Below are positions 36,258-47,585 of a stretch of DNA of 64,000 nucleotides, one piece after another. Under the pieces are notes generated by a model, which was not told where the DNA came from, ran no database searches, and saw only the letters and a program-made list of their open reading frames with translations. Numbering within the stretch: position 1 is the first letter of the stretch; each line of letters starts with the position of its first letter. The position numbers were made by a program, and so were the translations under genes. This DNA is from Hyphomicrobium sp. GTDB taxonomy: Bacteria; Pseudomonadota; Alphaproteobacteria; Rhizobiales; Hyphomicrobiaceae. Location of the stretch: contig JALHOF010000004.1 of NCBI GenBank assembly GCA_022843145.1, positions 124,001 to 188,000 on the forward strand. The letters are read 5' to 3'.

Positions 36258-37249
36258 TCACGGCAGCGGACAAGCTCGGGCCGGTGAGCAGGCTCGGGGA
36301 GGCGCCGAAGCGCACGGTCGGGCACGTCGCGGTGCTGATGGGCGGGCTGTCGGCCGAGCGGCCGGTGAGCCTCAGATCAGGCGCGGCGGTGGCCGAGGCA
36401 TTGCGCGGCGAGGGCTACCGGGTCACCGAGATCGACGTCGGCCGCGACGTGACCGAGCGGCTGCGCGCGGCGGCGCCGGACGTCTGCTTCAACGCGCTGC
36501 ACGGCCGGTTCGGCGAGGACGGCGCGATGCAGGGCATCCTCGAGATGCTGGCGATCCCCTACACGCATTCGGGAATCATGGCGTCGTCGCTGGCGATGCA
36601 CAAGGAACGCGCCAAGGCGGTGATGGGGCTCGCGGGCGTGCCGGTGGCCGAAGCGATGGTGATCACGCGGCGGGAGGCGGCAGCGGCACATGCGATGCGG
36701 CCGCCTTATGTGGTGAAGCCGGTGGCCGAGGGCTCGAGCGTGGGTGTCGTGATCGTCGGGCCGGGAGCGGCGTCCCCGCCGGATGCGATCGCGACTGGCG
36801 GGGCCGCGGACGACCTCGTCATGGTCGAACGCTATATCGCGGGGCGCGAACTGACGGCGGCAGTGATCGGCGACGCGGTGACCGACGTCATCGAAATCGT
36901 GCCGAAGCCGGGCCTCGCGTTCTACGATTTCGAGGCCAAATACGCGCCCGGCGGCTCGCGGCATCAGCTTCCGGCTGAAATTTCACCGGATGTTTACCAA
37001 AAGGTCCGGAAATACACGTTGCTGGCGCATCAGGCGCTCGGCTGCCGGGGCGTGTCGCGGGCGGACTTCCGCTTCGACGATACGCCGGGCGGAACGGGTG
37101 AGCTGATCTGCCTGGAAGTGAATACGCAACCCGGCATGACGGGGACGTCGCTGGTCCCGGAGTTGGCGGTGTATGCGGGCTGGTCATTCGGCGAGCTCGT
37201 CAGGTGGATTGTCGAGGACGCGACGTGCGCGAGGTCGGACGTGAGGTAG
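36254..37249 (+). CDS. ddl: D-alanine:D-alanine ligase
   Basis: The 331-residue ATP-grasp enzyme makes the D-Ala-D-Ala used by MurF. It shows [40 protein letters not shown], the [19 protein letters not shown] segment, [15 protein letters not shown], and the metal-binding [20 protein letters not shown]. The ATG at 36254 overlaps the murB stop; the extra upstream frame to 36179 is rejected. The N-terminus carries about 20 extra residues before the first beta strand. Confidence 0.96.
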   Translation: MITAADKLGPVSRLGEAPKRTVGHVAVLMGGLSAERPVSLRSGAAVAEALRGEGYRVTEIDVGRDVTERLRAAAPDVCFNALHGRFGEDGAMQGILEMLAIPYTHSGIMASSLAMHKERAKAVMGLAGVPVAEAMVITRREAAAAHAMRPPYVVKPVAEGSSVGVVIVGPGAASPPDAIATGGAADDLVMVERYIAGRELTAAVIGDAVTDVIEIVPKPGLAFYDFEAKYAPGGSRHQLPAEISPDVYQKVRKYTLLAHQALGCRGVSRADFRFDDTPGGTGELICLEVNTQPGMTGTSLVPELAVYAGWSFGELVRWIVEDATCARSDVR

Positions 37250-38274
37250 GCGATGAATGGCGGACGGCGGAAGCGCCCCCGCACATCGTCCCCCCGTACA
37301 TCGTTCCCAAGTCCAGTGAACCAATCGCCAGAGCACCCGTGTTGCGCGCGCCCATTTCCTGGGTCCATTCACAGCAACCTTCATCCAGCGATCGTTTCGA
37401 CACGACGCAATATCCGCAGCAGCGACCGCGTCGACCGTCGCGCGGCGCGGCCGTGCGTGCCAGACGGCGCAACCACCGTCTTGCGGCGGTCGCGGTCATC
37501 GCGGCCGGACTGGCGTTCGCCGTGCTGACTGGCGGCGGTACCGCGCTGCGAACCGCTCAGCCGATGCGCACGGCGGGATTCGGATCGGCGATCGACAAGG
37601 CGCTGGCGTGGGCGGGCTTCGGGCTCGATCAGATCAGCGTGACGGGACACCGGTTCACGCCAGACGGCGATATTCTCGATGCGCTCGATCTTGGTTCGGC
37701 GCGGAACTGGCGCAGTTTCGACAGCCGCGCAGCGCGCGATCGCATCGAGCGGCTGCCATGGATCGCGACGGCGACGCTGACGCGGTCGTATCCGGGCCGG
37801 CTCGACGTTCGCGTAACCGAGCGCAAGGCATTCGGAATCTGGAGCCATGGCGATCGCACGACGATGATCGACGCGACGGGCCGGTCGCTGTCGGACATCC
37901 GGCCGGGCGTCGACGGTGTATCGAAGTTGCCGCGGTTCAAGGGCGCCGGCGCGGATCGAGAGGCCGCAGCGATCACTGCACTGGTGGGTCGGCATTCGCT
38001 CATCCAGAGCCGCCTCGCGCTGGCGGAACGGATCGCGGAACGGCGATGGACGCTGCACCTCGACAACGGCACGACGGTGCATCTGCCGCCGGATCGCGAA
38101 GCGATGGTGCTCGATGGCCTCATCGCGACAGCCGAGTTGCGGCGGCTGATCGAAGAGCCGGGTCGCGTTGTGGATCTCAGGGCGCCGGGCCGGATTGCCG
38201 TCCGCGCCAAGTCCGGTCCCATGGCGGTGTCACCTCAGCGGACGCCGCCACGCATCGCCAGCGGTGGACCATGA
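37225..38274 (+). CDS. ftsQ: Cell division protein FtsQ
   Basis: FtsQ links cytoplasmic and periplasmic division proteins. With the GTG at 37225 (GAGGA six bases upstream, overlapping ddl by 25 bp) it has 349 residues: a long basic, Pro-rich cytoplasmic region, one membrane helix (LAAVAVIAAGLAFAVLTGG, near residues 86-104), and a POTRA domain (ISVTGHRFTPDGDILDAL...RDRIERLPWIATATLTRSYPG) followed by the beta domain VRVTERKAFGIWSHG. The stop overlaps the ftsA ATG. A TTG-type start at 37204 would add seven residues. Confidence 0.93.
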   Translation: MREVGREVGDEWRTAEAPPHIVPPYIVPKSSEPIARAPVLRAPISWVHSQQPSSSDRFDTTQYPQQRPRRPSRGAAVRARRRNHRLAAVAVIAAGLAFAVLTGGGTALRTAQPMRTAGFGSAIDKALAWAGFGLDQISVTGHRFTPDGDILDALDLGSARNWRSFDSRAARDRIERLPWIATATLTRSYPGRLDVRVTERKAFGIWSHGDRTTMIDATGRSLSDIRPGVDGVSKLPRFKGAGADREAAAITALVGRHSLIQSRLALAERIAERRWTLHLDNGTTVHLPPDREAMVLDGLIATAELRRLIEEPGRVVDLRAPGRIAVRAKSGPMAVSPQRTPPRIASGGP

Positions 38275-39608
38275 TGACCGGTGAAGGCCCACGCGCATGG
38301 GGCGCAGGACCCAATCGGCCGATCGGGGTTCTCGATATCGGCACGAGCAAGATCGTCTGCCTGATCGCCAGCGTCGATCCGCGCGGGGCTGAACAGGGCG
38401 TGCCGGAGGCGCGCATTCAGCACGGCGTGCCTGAGGCGCGCTTTCAGCAAGACGTCCCGCGCGCGACAGTGCTCGGCATCGGGCATCAACGCTCGCGCGG
38501 CGTCAAGGCCGGCGTCATCACCGATCTCGACGAGGCCGAGGCGGCCGTCCGCCAAGCCGTGGCCCAGGCCGAGCGAATGGCCGGCATCACGCTCGACGCG
38601 GTGTATGTGGCGGTGTCGTGCGGGCGGCTCAAATCGCGGCTGTTCTCAGCCAATGCGGACGTGGAATCAGGTGTCGTCGGCGCGGGCGATATCGCGCGCG
38701 CGATGGCCGGGGGCCGCGCCTTCGCCGAGCGCGACGGGCGAACGCTGGTGCATCTCAACCGGCTCGCCTTCCGGCTCGATCGCACGATCCCAGTTCGCGA
38801 CCCGCGCGGCATGGCGGCGCGCGAGCTGTCGGCGGACCTCCATGCGGTGACGGCAGACGACGCGCCGGTGCGCAACCTGCTGATGGCGGTGGAACGCTGC
38901 CACCTCGCCGTCGCAGGGCTCATTGCCGCTCCCTACGCCAGCGCGCTGGCGGCGAGCACGGCGGACGAGCGGAGGCTCGGGGTGACGGTGATCGACCTCG
39001 GAGCGGGCGCTGCAACCATGGCGTCGTTCGCGGATGGCCAATTGATCCATACCGATGCGGTGCCGGTGGGCGGCAACCACCTCACATACGACATCGCCCG
39101 GGCGTTGCAGACCCCGCTTGCGGAAGCCGAGCGAATCAAAGCGCTTTATGGCACACTGATTGCGGCAAGCTCGGACGAGCACGAGGCGTTTTCCTATCCG
39201 CTGGCAGGCGAGGAAGAGGGCGCCGAGAACCGGGCGACGCGGGCACAGCTCAGGGCCATCATCCAGCCGCGTGTGGCCGGGACGATGGCGTTGATATCAG
39301 AACGGCTGGCGCGCGCGGATACGGCATCTGTGGCGACCGGCCGAGTCGTGTTGACGGGTGGGGCCTGTCAACTCGTGGGTCTCGGAGACGTGGCGGCGGT
39401 AGCGCTCGGACGTCCGGTTCGGGTCGCTGGCGTCTCGCAGCTCGCGGGGTTGCCGGCGGGCGTAGAGCGACCAGCGTTCGCGGTCGTGGCGGGCATGCTG
39501 GCATCGGCCGGCAGGTCCAATCCGCGGCCTGCCGCTTGGAGCGGGCCGAGTGAAACCGGCAACGGCTACCTGGGCCGGGTCGGGAACTGGTTGCGCGAGG
39601 GGTTCTAG
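38271..39608 (+). CDS. ftsA: Cell division protein FtsA
   Basis: FtsA is an actin-like ATPase that anchors FtsZ to the membrane. The 445-residue product has the phosphate-1 segment PIGVLDIGTSKIVCLIAS, the 1C domain (GITLDAVYVAVSCGRLKS), the phosphate-2 VTVIDLGAGAATMASF, and the C-terminal amphipathic helix GYLGRVGNWLREGF that binds membrane. An insertion near residues 43-62 consists of two copies of a nonapeptide (GVPEARIQH, GVPEARFQQ) and part of a third. The start ATG overlaps the ftsQ stop; a second ATG follows immediately. It lies 138 bp before ftsZ. Confidence 0.96.
   Translation: MMTGEGPRAWGAGPNRPIGVLDIGTSKIVCLIASVDPRGAEQGVPEARIQHGVPEARFQQDVPRATVLGIGHQRSRGVKAGVITDLDEAEAAVRQAVAQAERMAGITLDAVYVAVSCGRLKSRLFSANADVESGVVGAGDIARAMAGGRAFAERDGRTLVHLNRLAFRLDRTIPVRDPRGMAARELSADLHAVTADDAPVRNLLMAVERCHLAVAGLIAAPYASALAASTADERRLGVTVIDLGAGAATMASFADGQLIHTDAVPVGGNHLTYDIARALQTPLAEAERIKALYGTLIAASSDEHEAFSYPLAGEEEGAENRATRAQLRAIIQPRVAGTMALISERLARADTASVATGRVVLTGGACQLVGLGDVAAVALGRPVRVAGVSQLAGLPAGVERPAFAVVAGMLASAGRSNPRPAAWSGPSETGNGYLGRVGNWLREGF
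38397..38450 (+). repeat. 27-bp tandem repeat inside ftsA
   Basis: Two adjacent 27-bp units (38397-38423 and 38424-38450) encode GVPEARIQH and GVPEARFQQ, and a shorter third unit begins DVPRA. The 17-base stretch CGTGCCGGAGGCGCGCA (38399-38415) is identical to 14279-14295 in intergenic repeat array A. The repeat keeps the reading frame. Confidence 0.85.
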
Positions 39609-39746
39609 CCGGGCGTGTCGCGCCCCTCCCCTGGCGAGATTGAAGCGTGAAGTTGGCCGCGTCGCATTTGGCCCCGTCGAGTTTGCGATGATCGAGGGCG
39701 CGGCAGGACCAGCGCCCCGGTGAACCGAGTGCGAAACGAGGGCCGG

Positions 39747-41582
39747 ATGGGTATCAAGCTGCAGCTTCCGAGGATCATGGATCTGAGGCCCCGACTGACA
39801 GTGATCGGCGTTGGCGGCGCTGGATGCAACGCGGTCAACAATATGATCGCCGCCGGATTGACCGGGGTCGAGTTCGTGGTCGCGAACACCGACGCGCAGG
39901 CCTTGGCGGCCTCGAGCGCGGAAAACCGCATCCAGCTCGGCGTCAATCTGACCGAAGGACTCGGAGCTGGATCGCGGCCCGAGATCGGCGAGGCGGCGGC
40001 GGAGGAGGCGATCGAGGAATTGCGCAGTCACATCGCCGGCGCGCATATGTTGTTCGTGGCGGCGGGCATGGGCGGCGGCACCGGCACGGGCGCGGCGGCG
40101 GTGATCGCGCGCATCGCAAAGGAACTCGGCGTGCTGACGGTCGGCATCGTCACCAAGCCGTTCCAGTTCGAAGGTACGCGGAGACAGCGTATCGCCGAAG
40201 CCGGCATCGTCGAACTCAAGAGCAATGTCGACACGCTCATTGTCATTCCGAATCAAAACCTGTTCCGCGTCGCCAACGAAAAGACGACGTTCGCGGAAGC
40301 GTTCGTGCTGGCCGATCAGGTGCTCTATTCGGGCGTTGCCTGCATCGTCGACCTGATCGTCAAGGAAGGTCTGATCAATCTCGATTTCGCCGACGTGCGC
40401 ACGATCATGAGCGGCATGGGCACGGCGATGATGGGCACGGGAGAAGCATCCGGCGAGCGCCGTGCGATCATTGCCGCCGAGGAGGCGATCGCCAATCCGC
40501 TGCTCGACGACATCACGCTGAAGGGCGCGAAGGGGCTGCTGCTGTCGATTACGGGTGGCCGTGACCTGACCCTGTACGAGGTCGACGAAGCGGCGAGCCG
40601 TGTGCGCCAGGAGGTCGATCCGGAGGCGAATATTATCGTCGGCGCGACCTTCGACGAGACGCTCGGCGACCGCGTCCGCGTGTCGATCGTGGCTTCGGGC
40701 ATGGCGCGCGTGGGCGGTGAAGCGGGTAAGGTGCCGGGCACGCCGCTGCCGAGTAATTCCGGCGAGCCGTGGCCGCGCGTTCGGCAGCAAGAGCAGGCGG
40801 CGCAAACACAGCAGAACGGGCGAGCGCCACACGGCCAAGCGCCGTCGCCCGCCGCTGGGCCGCTCGATCTGCAGCGGCAACTCGCCGAGGCGATGCAGTT
40901 CGGCCAGCCGATGCCGAGCCCGGCCGCTGGACCGCAGACGGCAGCATCACCCGACGTCCGGAACAGGCCCGCGACCGCGCCCCGCGAAACCTGGCGCGCG
41001 CCGGGCAATGTCATGATCGAAGATGGCCCGCCGCCGCTGCATGGTGGGCATATGCACGGCGCGCCCGGGCAGAGCGTCGTCGCCGGGCATCCGTCGGAAC
41101 TGATGGAGAAGGCTCCCGGTGCCCACTACGGGCACGCAGCAAAGGGTGCAGGCGCGCATCCCGACACGTTCGTTCCAGCGGCGCCCGCGGACGTCCGCCG
41201 ACGTTCCGGACGGATGCCGGATATCGACGAGTTTCCGACCGTCGGTCAGCGCGAGTACCTGGCGAAGACCGGGGCGCCGGGTACAACGCCAGATCGTGGT
41301 CCAGGATCGGCACACCCGACGTCTGATTATGAAAGAGGCAATCGCAAACCCAGCCTGTTTCAGAGGCTGACAGGCCTCGGGCGCCGGGGTGACGAGGGCG
41401 ATGATTCGCCGTCGCGAGGTGCTGCACTGTCCGATCACCAGGGTGGCGGTTACCCAGAAAAGGCTTCTCCGGACCGCGGCTGGGCGCCGTCTGGCCCGCT
41501 CCCAACCCGATCAGAGAGTCCGCCGAGAAAAACGCAGGATGGCGTTGAATTACCTGTGTTTTTCAGTCGCGAGCGAAAGTGA
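39747..41582 (+). CDS. ftsZ: Cell division protein FtsZ
   Basis: FtsZ is the tubulin-like GTPase of the division ring. The globular part (residues ~1-320) shows [16 protein letters not shown], the GTP signature [13 protein letters not shown], and the T7-loop [11 protein letters not shown]. The C-terminal linker is long (~280 residues), rich in Pro, Ala and Gln, and includes a [19 protein letters not shown] stretch. The extreme C-terminus [11 protein letters not shown] resembles the conserved peptide that binds FtsA and other partners. The 611-residue length is at the long end seen in Hyphomicrobiales. The ATG at 39747 has GAGGG five bases upstream; a GTG at 39720 is the alternative. Confidence 0.97.
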   Translation: MGIKLQLPRIMDLRPRLTVIGVGGAGCNAVNNMIAAGLTGVEFVVANTDAQALAASSAENRIQLGVNLTEGLGAGSRPEIGEAAAEEAIEELRSHIAGAHMLFVAAGMGGGTGTGAAAVIARIAKELGVLTVGIVTKPFQFEGTRRQRIAEAGIVELKSNVDTLIVIPNQNLFRVANEKTTFAEAFVLADQVLYSGVACIVDLIVKEGLINLDFADVRTIMSGMGTAMMGTGEASGERRAIIAAEEAIANPLLDDITLKGAKGLLLSITGGRDLTLYEVDEAASRVRQEVDPEANIIVGATFDETLGDRVRVSIVASGMARVGGEAGKVPGTPLPSNSGEPWPRVRQQEQAAQTQQNGRAPHGQAPSPAAGPLDLQRQLAEAMQFGQPMPSPAAGPQTAASPDVRNRPATAPRETWRAPGNVMIEDGPPPLHGGHMHGAPGQSVVAGHPSELMEKAPGAHYGHAAKGAGAHPDTFVPAAPADVRRRSGRMPDIDEFPTVGQREYLAKTGAPGTTPDRGPGSAHPTSDYERGNRKPSLFQRLTGLGRRGDEGDDSPSRGAALSDHQGGGYPEKASPDRGWAPSGPLPTRSESPPRKTQDGVELPVFFSRERK

Positions 41583-41662
41583 TTGCGGGTGCAATCGGGA
41601 CGGCGTTCAGCGCTGCGGCGTCAGAATGCAACACACGGTAATAGAATGTAAGAAACCGTGAT

Positions 41663-41691
41663 TTGTCCGTCAGGTGTGTCACATCTATCGT
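41663..41691 (+). promoter_or_regulatory. Candidate sigma70 promoter of lpxC
   Basis: TTGTCC (41663-41668) and TATCGT (41686-41691) are separated by 17 bp in the 306-bp ftsZ-lpxC gap, about 200 bp before the lpxC ATG. The surrounding DNA is AT-richer than the flanking genes. I see no other feature in this gap. Confidence 0.35.
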
Positions 41692-41888
41692 GTTCTTAAC
41701 GACGCGAAGTGATTCACCTCTCGACCTTCAGAGTTCCCGCCTCCGGCAGTCGCCGATGTGGCGAAGTGAACCAAAGTCAGTAGTTGGTCAGGGAGACGGT
41801 GACGTTCGTGTTCGGGGGTGGAGCAAGCTCGCCGGGGCTGGGAAAATTGGCGAGATTTGCTGGGGCAGGCATCGAGGGACGGCGCAAC

Positions 41889-42830
41889 ATGTCGAATCGC
41901 TTCATCGGCGCGAGACAGACGACGATTGCTCGCGAGATTGAACTGTCAGGCACGGGGGTGCACAGTGGAGCTCCAGTGTCGGTGATCCTGCATCCTGCGG
42001 ACGCCGACACTGGTCTTCGCTTCATGGTGACGAAGCGCGGAAAGGTCATCGCCGACATCGCGGCGAGCGTCCTGAACGTGAAAAACCTTACGCTTTGTAC
42101 CGTCATCGGCGACGATACGGGCGTGACAGTCGGCACCGTAGAACACTTGCTGGCCGCTCTGCGAGGCCTCTCGGTCGATAACTGCTATATCGAGATCGAC
42201 AGTAAAGAGTTGCCGATCATGGACGGCAGCTCGGCTGCCTTCGTCGAAGCGATCGACGAGGTCGGGCTTCGCGAGCTCAACGCACCGCGCAAATTTATCA
42301 AGGTCCTCAAGCCGATCCGCGTTCAGGACGGCGATTGCTGGGGTGAAATCTCCCCACATTCCGGCTTCCATCTCGACATCGAGATCGACTTCAATACCCC
42401 GGTGATCGGCCGTCAGCGGCTCGCATTCGAAATGAGCCCGGGCGTGTTCCGCCACGAGATCTCCCGTGCCCGCACCTTCGGCTTCATGAGTGACGTCGAG
42501 CGGCTTTGGAAGGCGGGTCTCGCACTCGGTGCAAACCTCAACAACACCGTGGCGATCGGCGACGATCGGATCATGAACCGCGAGGGTCTGCGGTATCCGA
42601 TGGAGTTCGTCCGCCACAAGATGCTCGACGCGGTCGGCGATCTGACGCTATCCGGCCATCCCCTGCTCGGAGCATTCCGTTCGGTTCGCGGTGGACATCG
42701 CTTGAATGCGAACGTTCTGCAGGCACTGTTCGCCGACGCGACGGCATGGGCGTTGGTTCAGGCACCGCGGGTTCGGGATTCGATCCCCAAGGACATTGGA
42801 TACGGCGCGGCGGCCGTCGCCGCGGAATAG
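41889..42830 (+). CDS. lpxC: UDP-3-O-acyl-N-acetylglucosamine deacetylase
   Basis: LpxC is the zinc enzyme catalysing the committed step of lipid A synthesis. The 313-residue product has two repeats of the LpxC fold. Zinc and active-site residues appear as VEHLLAAL with His86, and RHKMLDAVGDLTLSGHPLLG with the His and Asp ligands and general-base region. KELPIMDGSSAAFVEAI is another hallmark. The ATG at 41889 gives MSNRFIGARQTTI; the longer frame to 41784 lacks family support. Its place after ftsZ is conserved in alphaproteobacteria. Confidence 0.96.
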   Translation: MSNRFIGARQTTIAREIELSGTGVHSGAPVSVILHPADADTGLRFMVTKRGKVIADIAASVLNVKNLTLCTVIGDDTGVTVGTVEHLLAALRGLSVDNCYIEIDSKELPIMDGSSAAFVEAIDEVGLRELNAPRKFIKVLKPIRVQDGDCWGEISPHSGFHLDIEIDFNTPVIGRQRLAFEMSPGVFRHEISRARTFGFMSDVERLWKAGLALGANLNNTVAIGDDRIMNREGLRYPMEFVRHKMLDAVGDLTLSGHPLLGAFRSVRGGHRLNANVLQALFADATAWALVQAPRVRDSIPKDIGYGAAAVAAE

Positions 42831-43330
42831 AAGCGTTCGTTTCTGGCTCGGGTTGGGCCGCGCAGATCCTGCTCGTCGCGGCTTCGGGCCGGTAGCCGGG
42901 TGTACTTGCGGACTTCGCTTATCGGCGCTCGATTGCAGTGTGGTTTATGGTGCCGAGCGGGCACGTTGCGCGCGGCGCGCATCGATCAATTCCCGATATC
43001 TCTCTGCCCGGTATCTATCTGATAGACGTGGTGAAAACCGCGTTTCAGGTTGGCGTCTGCCTGATATCAACCACATTCGATGGCTATTCGAGAGGCATGT
43101 GGGGAGAATCGGCTAGTGTCTCGCGGCTTGGTCTAACGGACATTCGCCTTACGCATCAGTTCGAAGATTCCGGATTTGTCGGCTGACGTTTTTCGCAACT
43201 GGTCGTATGTTGCGTAGTGGTCAGGCGCGCGAGGAACGACATCGGTTCGAATTGGAGCCCGAAGCGTTGGCGACACGTCGGATCGCACGTCGACCGGATA
43301 ACACGTCGACTGGATAAGAAGGCAAGGGGC
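42831..43330. other. 500-bp intergenic region upstream of bamD
   Basis: No ORF or RNA gene is supported here. Base composition is mixed, with AT-richer patches near 42990-43060. The only clear structure is a pair of adjacent 16-bp direct repeats just before bamD (listed separately). Confidence 0.5.
43286..43317 (+). repeat. Two adjacent 16-bp direct repeats upstream of bamD
   Basis: CACGTCGACCGGATAA (43286-43301) is followed directly by CACGTCGACTGGATAA (43302-43317), 15 of 16 identical. A shorter relative (CACGTCGGATCG) starts at 43274. They end 13 bp before the bamD ATG, overlapping the ribosome-site region. They could be operator sites or a local duplication. Confidence 0.7.
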
Positions 43331-44218
43331 ATGGGGCGCAAGTCTGCACCGATGGACTGGGTTTCATCATCGACGGCATGGGCCCGCGGTCTTTCGATCG
43401 TGGCAATAGCCGCGCTCGGCGGCGCACTCGCCGGCTGCGCTTCGACCTCCGACGTGACCAATGCCCTCAATCCCGATCCGCCGTCGAAGATGTATGCCGA
43501 CGCCGACGGCTTCATGGCCAAGGGCAAGTTCGACGACGCCGCCAAGAAATTCGAGGACCTCGACCGCGATCATCCCTACGCGCCTGAAGCGCGTCGCGCG
43601 ATGGTGATGGCGGCTTACGCCTACTACAAGAGCGGCAAGTTGCCGGAAGCGGTGGCCTCGGCGCGGCGCTACACGACGATGCATCCGGGAACCAAGGAAG
43701 CGGCGCTCGCGCACCATATCATTGCGCAGTCGCATTTCGACGAGATGCGCGGCCCCAATCGCGACCAGGGCGAGACGCGCAAGGCGCTGGCGGAACTGCG
43801 GACGCTGAAGACGCGCTATCCCGACAGTCCCTACGCGAAGGAAGCGGAAGAAAAGATCAAGGTGACCGAGGACAACCTCGCGGCGTCCGAGATGGAAGTC
43901 GGGCGGTATTACATGAAGCGCAAGCAGTATGTCGCCGCGATCAATCGTTTCAAGGTCGTGGTCAGCGATTACCAGACGACCGCGCACGTCGAGGAGGCGC
44001 TGATGCGCCTGACGGAATCGTACATGGCGCTCGGCATCACCAACGAGGCGCAAAACTCGGCGGCGGTGCTCGGACACAACTTCCCGTCGTCGCGCTGGTA
44101 CAAGGATGCCTATGCGCTGCTGCAGTCGGGCGGTCTTACGCCGCAGGACAGCGGCGACTCGTGGCTTTCGAAGACCTGGAAGAGCGTGCCTAAGCTGTCG
44201 CTCGGCGGCACGGGCTGA
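43331..44218 (+). CDS. bamD: Outer membrane assembly lipoprotein BamD
   Basis: BamD is an essential lipoprotein of the BAM complex that inserts outer-membrane proteins. The 295-residue product has a lipoprotein signal (LSIVAIAALGGALAGC, lipobox LAGC, Cys36) and then five TPR-like helical pairs, for example MYADADGFMAKGKFDDAAKKFE, ARRAMVMAAYAYYKSGKLPEA and EEALMRLTESYMALG. The ATG at 43331 follows AAGGGG; the upstream frame to 43217 is rejected because it would precede the signal peptide. Confidence 0.94.
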   Translation: MGRKSAPMDWVSSSTAWARGLSIVAIAALGGALAGCASTSDVTNALNPDPPSKMYADADGFMAKGKFDDAAKKFEDLDRDHPYAPEARRAMVMAAYAYYKSGKLPEAVASARRYTTMHPGTKEAALAHHIIAQSHFDEMRGPNRDQGETRKALAELRTLKTRYPDSPYAKEAEEKIKVTEDNLAASEMEVGRYYMKRKQYVAAINRFKVVVSDYQTTAHVEEALMRLTESYMALGITNEAQNSAAVLGHNFPSSRWYKDAYALLQSGGLTPQDSGDSWLSKTWKSVPKLSLGGTG

Positions 44219-44370
44219 CGGGCCGATCAATCGCTGTGAAATGACGCGCGCGGCTCACGGTCGCGCGCTTTGCGTTTCAGCGGCTCGTCGAGGGAGTTAT
44301 CGCGCCGCCCCGGCGCGGGTATGGATGGGGGGATGGCGGTGGAAGACCCGAACCTCCACCCCACCCCCAA

Positions 44371-44393
44371 CCCCTCCCCATCAAGGGGAGGGG
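44371..44393. terminator. C/G-rich hairpin between bamD and ligA
   Basis: CCCCTCCCC (44371-44379) pairs perfectly with GGGGAGGGG (44385-44393) around ATCAA, preceded by a C-rich run. This type of CCCCTCCCC hairpin is a common dispersed element in Proteobacteria. It lies about 150 bp after bamD and may end its transcript or simply be an extragenic palindrome. Confidence 0.55.
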
Positions 44394-44451
44394 ACATAGA
44401 GCAAACGGGCCGGCTTAAGTTTGCGCTCGGCGGTACGAAGGAATGGGCTGA

Positions 44452-46596
<2,145 letters not shown>

Positions 46597-46734
46597 TGTG
46601 CTCGAATCTGAGGCATGCGGCGCGGCGCAACATTGACTCCGTGCACGGAATCAAGCTGAATTTTTCTTGCGTTCAGGCCGAGGAGCGACTAAAAGACCTC
46701 ATCGGTTTTGGCCGGACAATCAGGCCGTTTCGCT

Positions 46735-46762
46735 TTGGCGCTGCCAGGCAGGCGCTTAGAAT
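46735..46762 (+). promoter_or_regulatory. Promoter of the cold-shock gene
   Basis: TTGGCG (46735-46740) and TAGAAT (46757-46762) are separated by 16 bp. Transcription would begin near 46770, giving a leader of about 78 nt before the ATG at 46848. Cold-shock genes commonly have long regulated leaders. Confidence 0.5.
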
Positions 46763-46847
46763 AATCCCCATAATCGACTGAGCGAGCGCTCGTGCGGCCA
46801 AGCCGTGCGAAGCTCATATGTATATCTGTCTTCGAAAGGAAATCCCC

Positions 46848-47057
46848 ATGCAAATGGGCACTGTCAAGTTCTATAACGCCCAGAAGGGCTACGGCTTCAT
46901 CCAGCCGGACGCTGGTGGCAACGACGTTTTCGTTCACGCCACGGCGCTCGAGCGGGCCGGCATGCGTACGCTGAACGAGGGCCAGAAGGTCCAGTTCGAC
47001 ACGCAGCAGGACCGCCGCACCGGCAAGGTCGCCGTCGGCAACATTCAGGCTGCCTGA
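46848..47057 (+). CDS. Cold-shock domain protein CspA family
   Basis: This 69-residue single cold-shock domain protein binds single-stranded RNA and DNA. The two nucleic-acid-binding motifs are KGYGFIQPD (RNP1) and DVFVHATAL (RNP2), with the expected Phe and His residues. The ATG at 46848 (MQMGTVKFYN) has AAGGAAA seven to nine bases upstream; an ATG six bases later is also possible. The promoter and an intrinsic terminator flank the gene, so it is probably monocistronic. Confidence 0.94.
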   Translation: MQMGTVKFYNAQKGYGFIQPDAGGNDVFVHATALERAGMRTLNEGQKVQFDTQQDRRTGKVAVGNIQAA

Positions 47058-47113
47058 ACTGTTGACGCTGGAACTTGACGCGGGGGTGTTTTAGCCCCTG
47101 AACTCGAAAAAGG

Positions 47114-47155
47114 AGAGCCGCCCCCGCCGACGCGAGGGCGGCTCTTCTGCTTTTG
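47114..47155 (+). terminator. Intrinsic terminator of the cold-shock gene
   Basis: AGAGCCGCCC (47114-47123) pairs perfectly with GGGCGGCTCT (47136-47145), a 10-bp stem, followed by the T-rich TCTGCTTTT. It lies 57 bp after the stop codon. The clearest rho-independent terminator in the window. Confidence 0.82.
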
Positions 47156-47171
47156 GGATGGAGTGGAACCG

Positions 47172-47516
47172 GTGAGCGAGGCGGCGACAGCGAGCAATGA
47201 TCGGCGCGACGTGGCGGCGTGCCAGAGTTGCGGCGCGTGCTGCGTTTACTCGGAGACGTGGCCGCGATTTACCATGGAAAGCGATGCCGAGATCGCGCGC
47301 ATTCCGCCTGAGTTGCTCGCGCCGCGCGAGACCGGGATGCGGTGTGTGAGCGACCGCTGCGCGGCGCTGGCGGGCGAGGTGGGGAAGAGTGTGACGTGCA
47401 GCGTCTATGCGGTGCGGCCGATCGTGTGCCGAGACTGCCTGCCGGGCGACGACGCCTGCGAGATGGCGCGGGCGAAGGCGGGGATGGGGCGGTGGGGGCC
47501 GGTCGGCGCGGGATGA
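47172..47516 (+). CDS. YkgJ-family Cys-cluster protein
   Basis: The 114-residue protein has the Cys pattern of the YkgJ/CxxCxxCC family: CQSCGACCVYSE at residues ~17-28, a second group around RCVSDRCAAL, then VTCSVYAVRPIVCRDCLPGDDAC. Family members are proposed to bind zinc or an iron-sulfur cluster; their role is not settled. The GTG at 47172 has a GGAG eight bases upstream; a GTG three codons earlier is the alternative. Confidence 0.84.
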   Translation: MSEAATASNDRRDVAACQSCGACCVYSETWPRFTMESDAEIARIPPELLAPRETGMRCVSDRCAALAGEVGKSVTCSVYAVRPIVCRDCLPGDDACEMARAKAGMGRWGPVGAG

Positions 47517-47585
47517 TGGTGGCGCGCGGATGGCTAAAGGCTTCTGTCCCAGATTTGCGGTCGTGATCGCCGTGGCCGGCGGACA

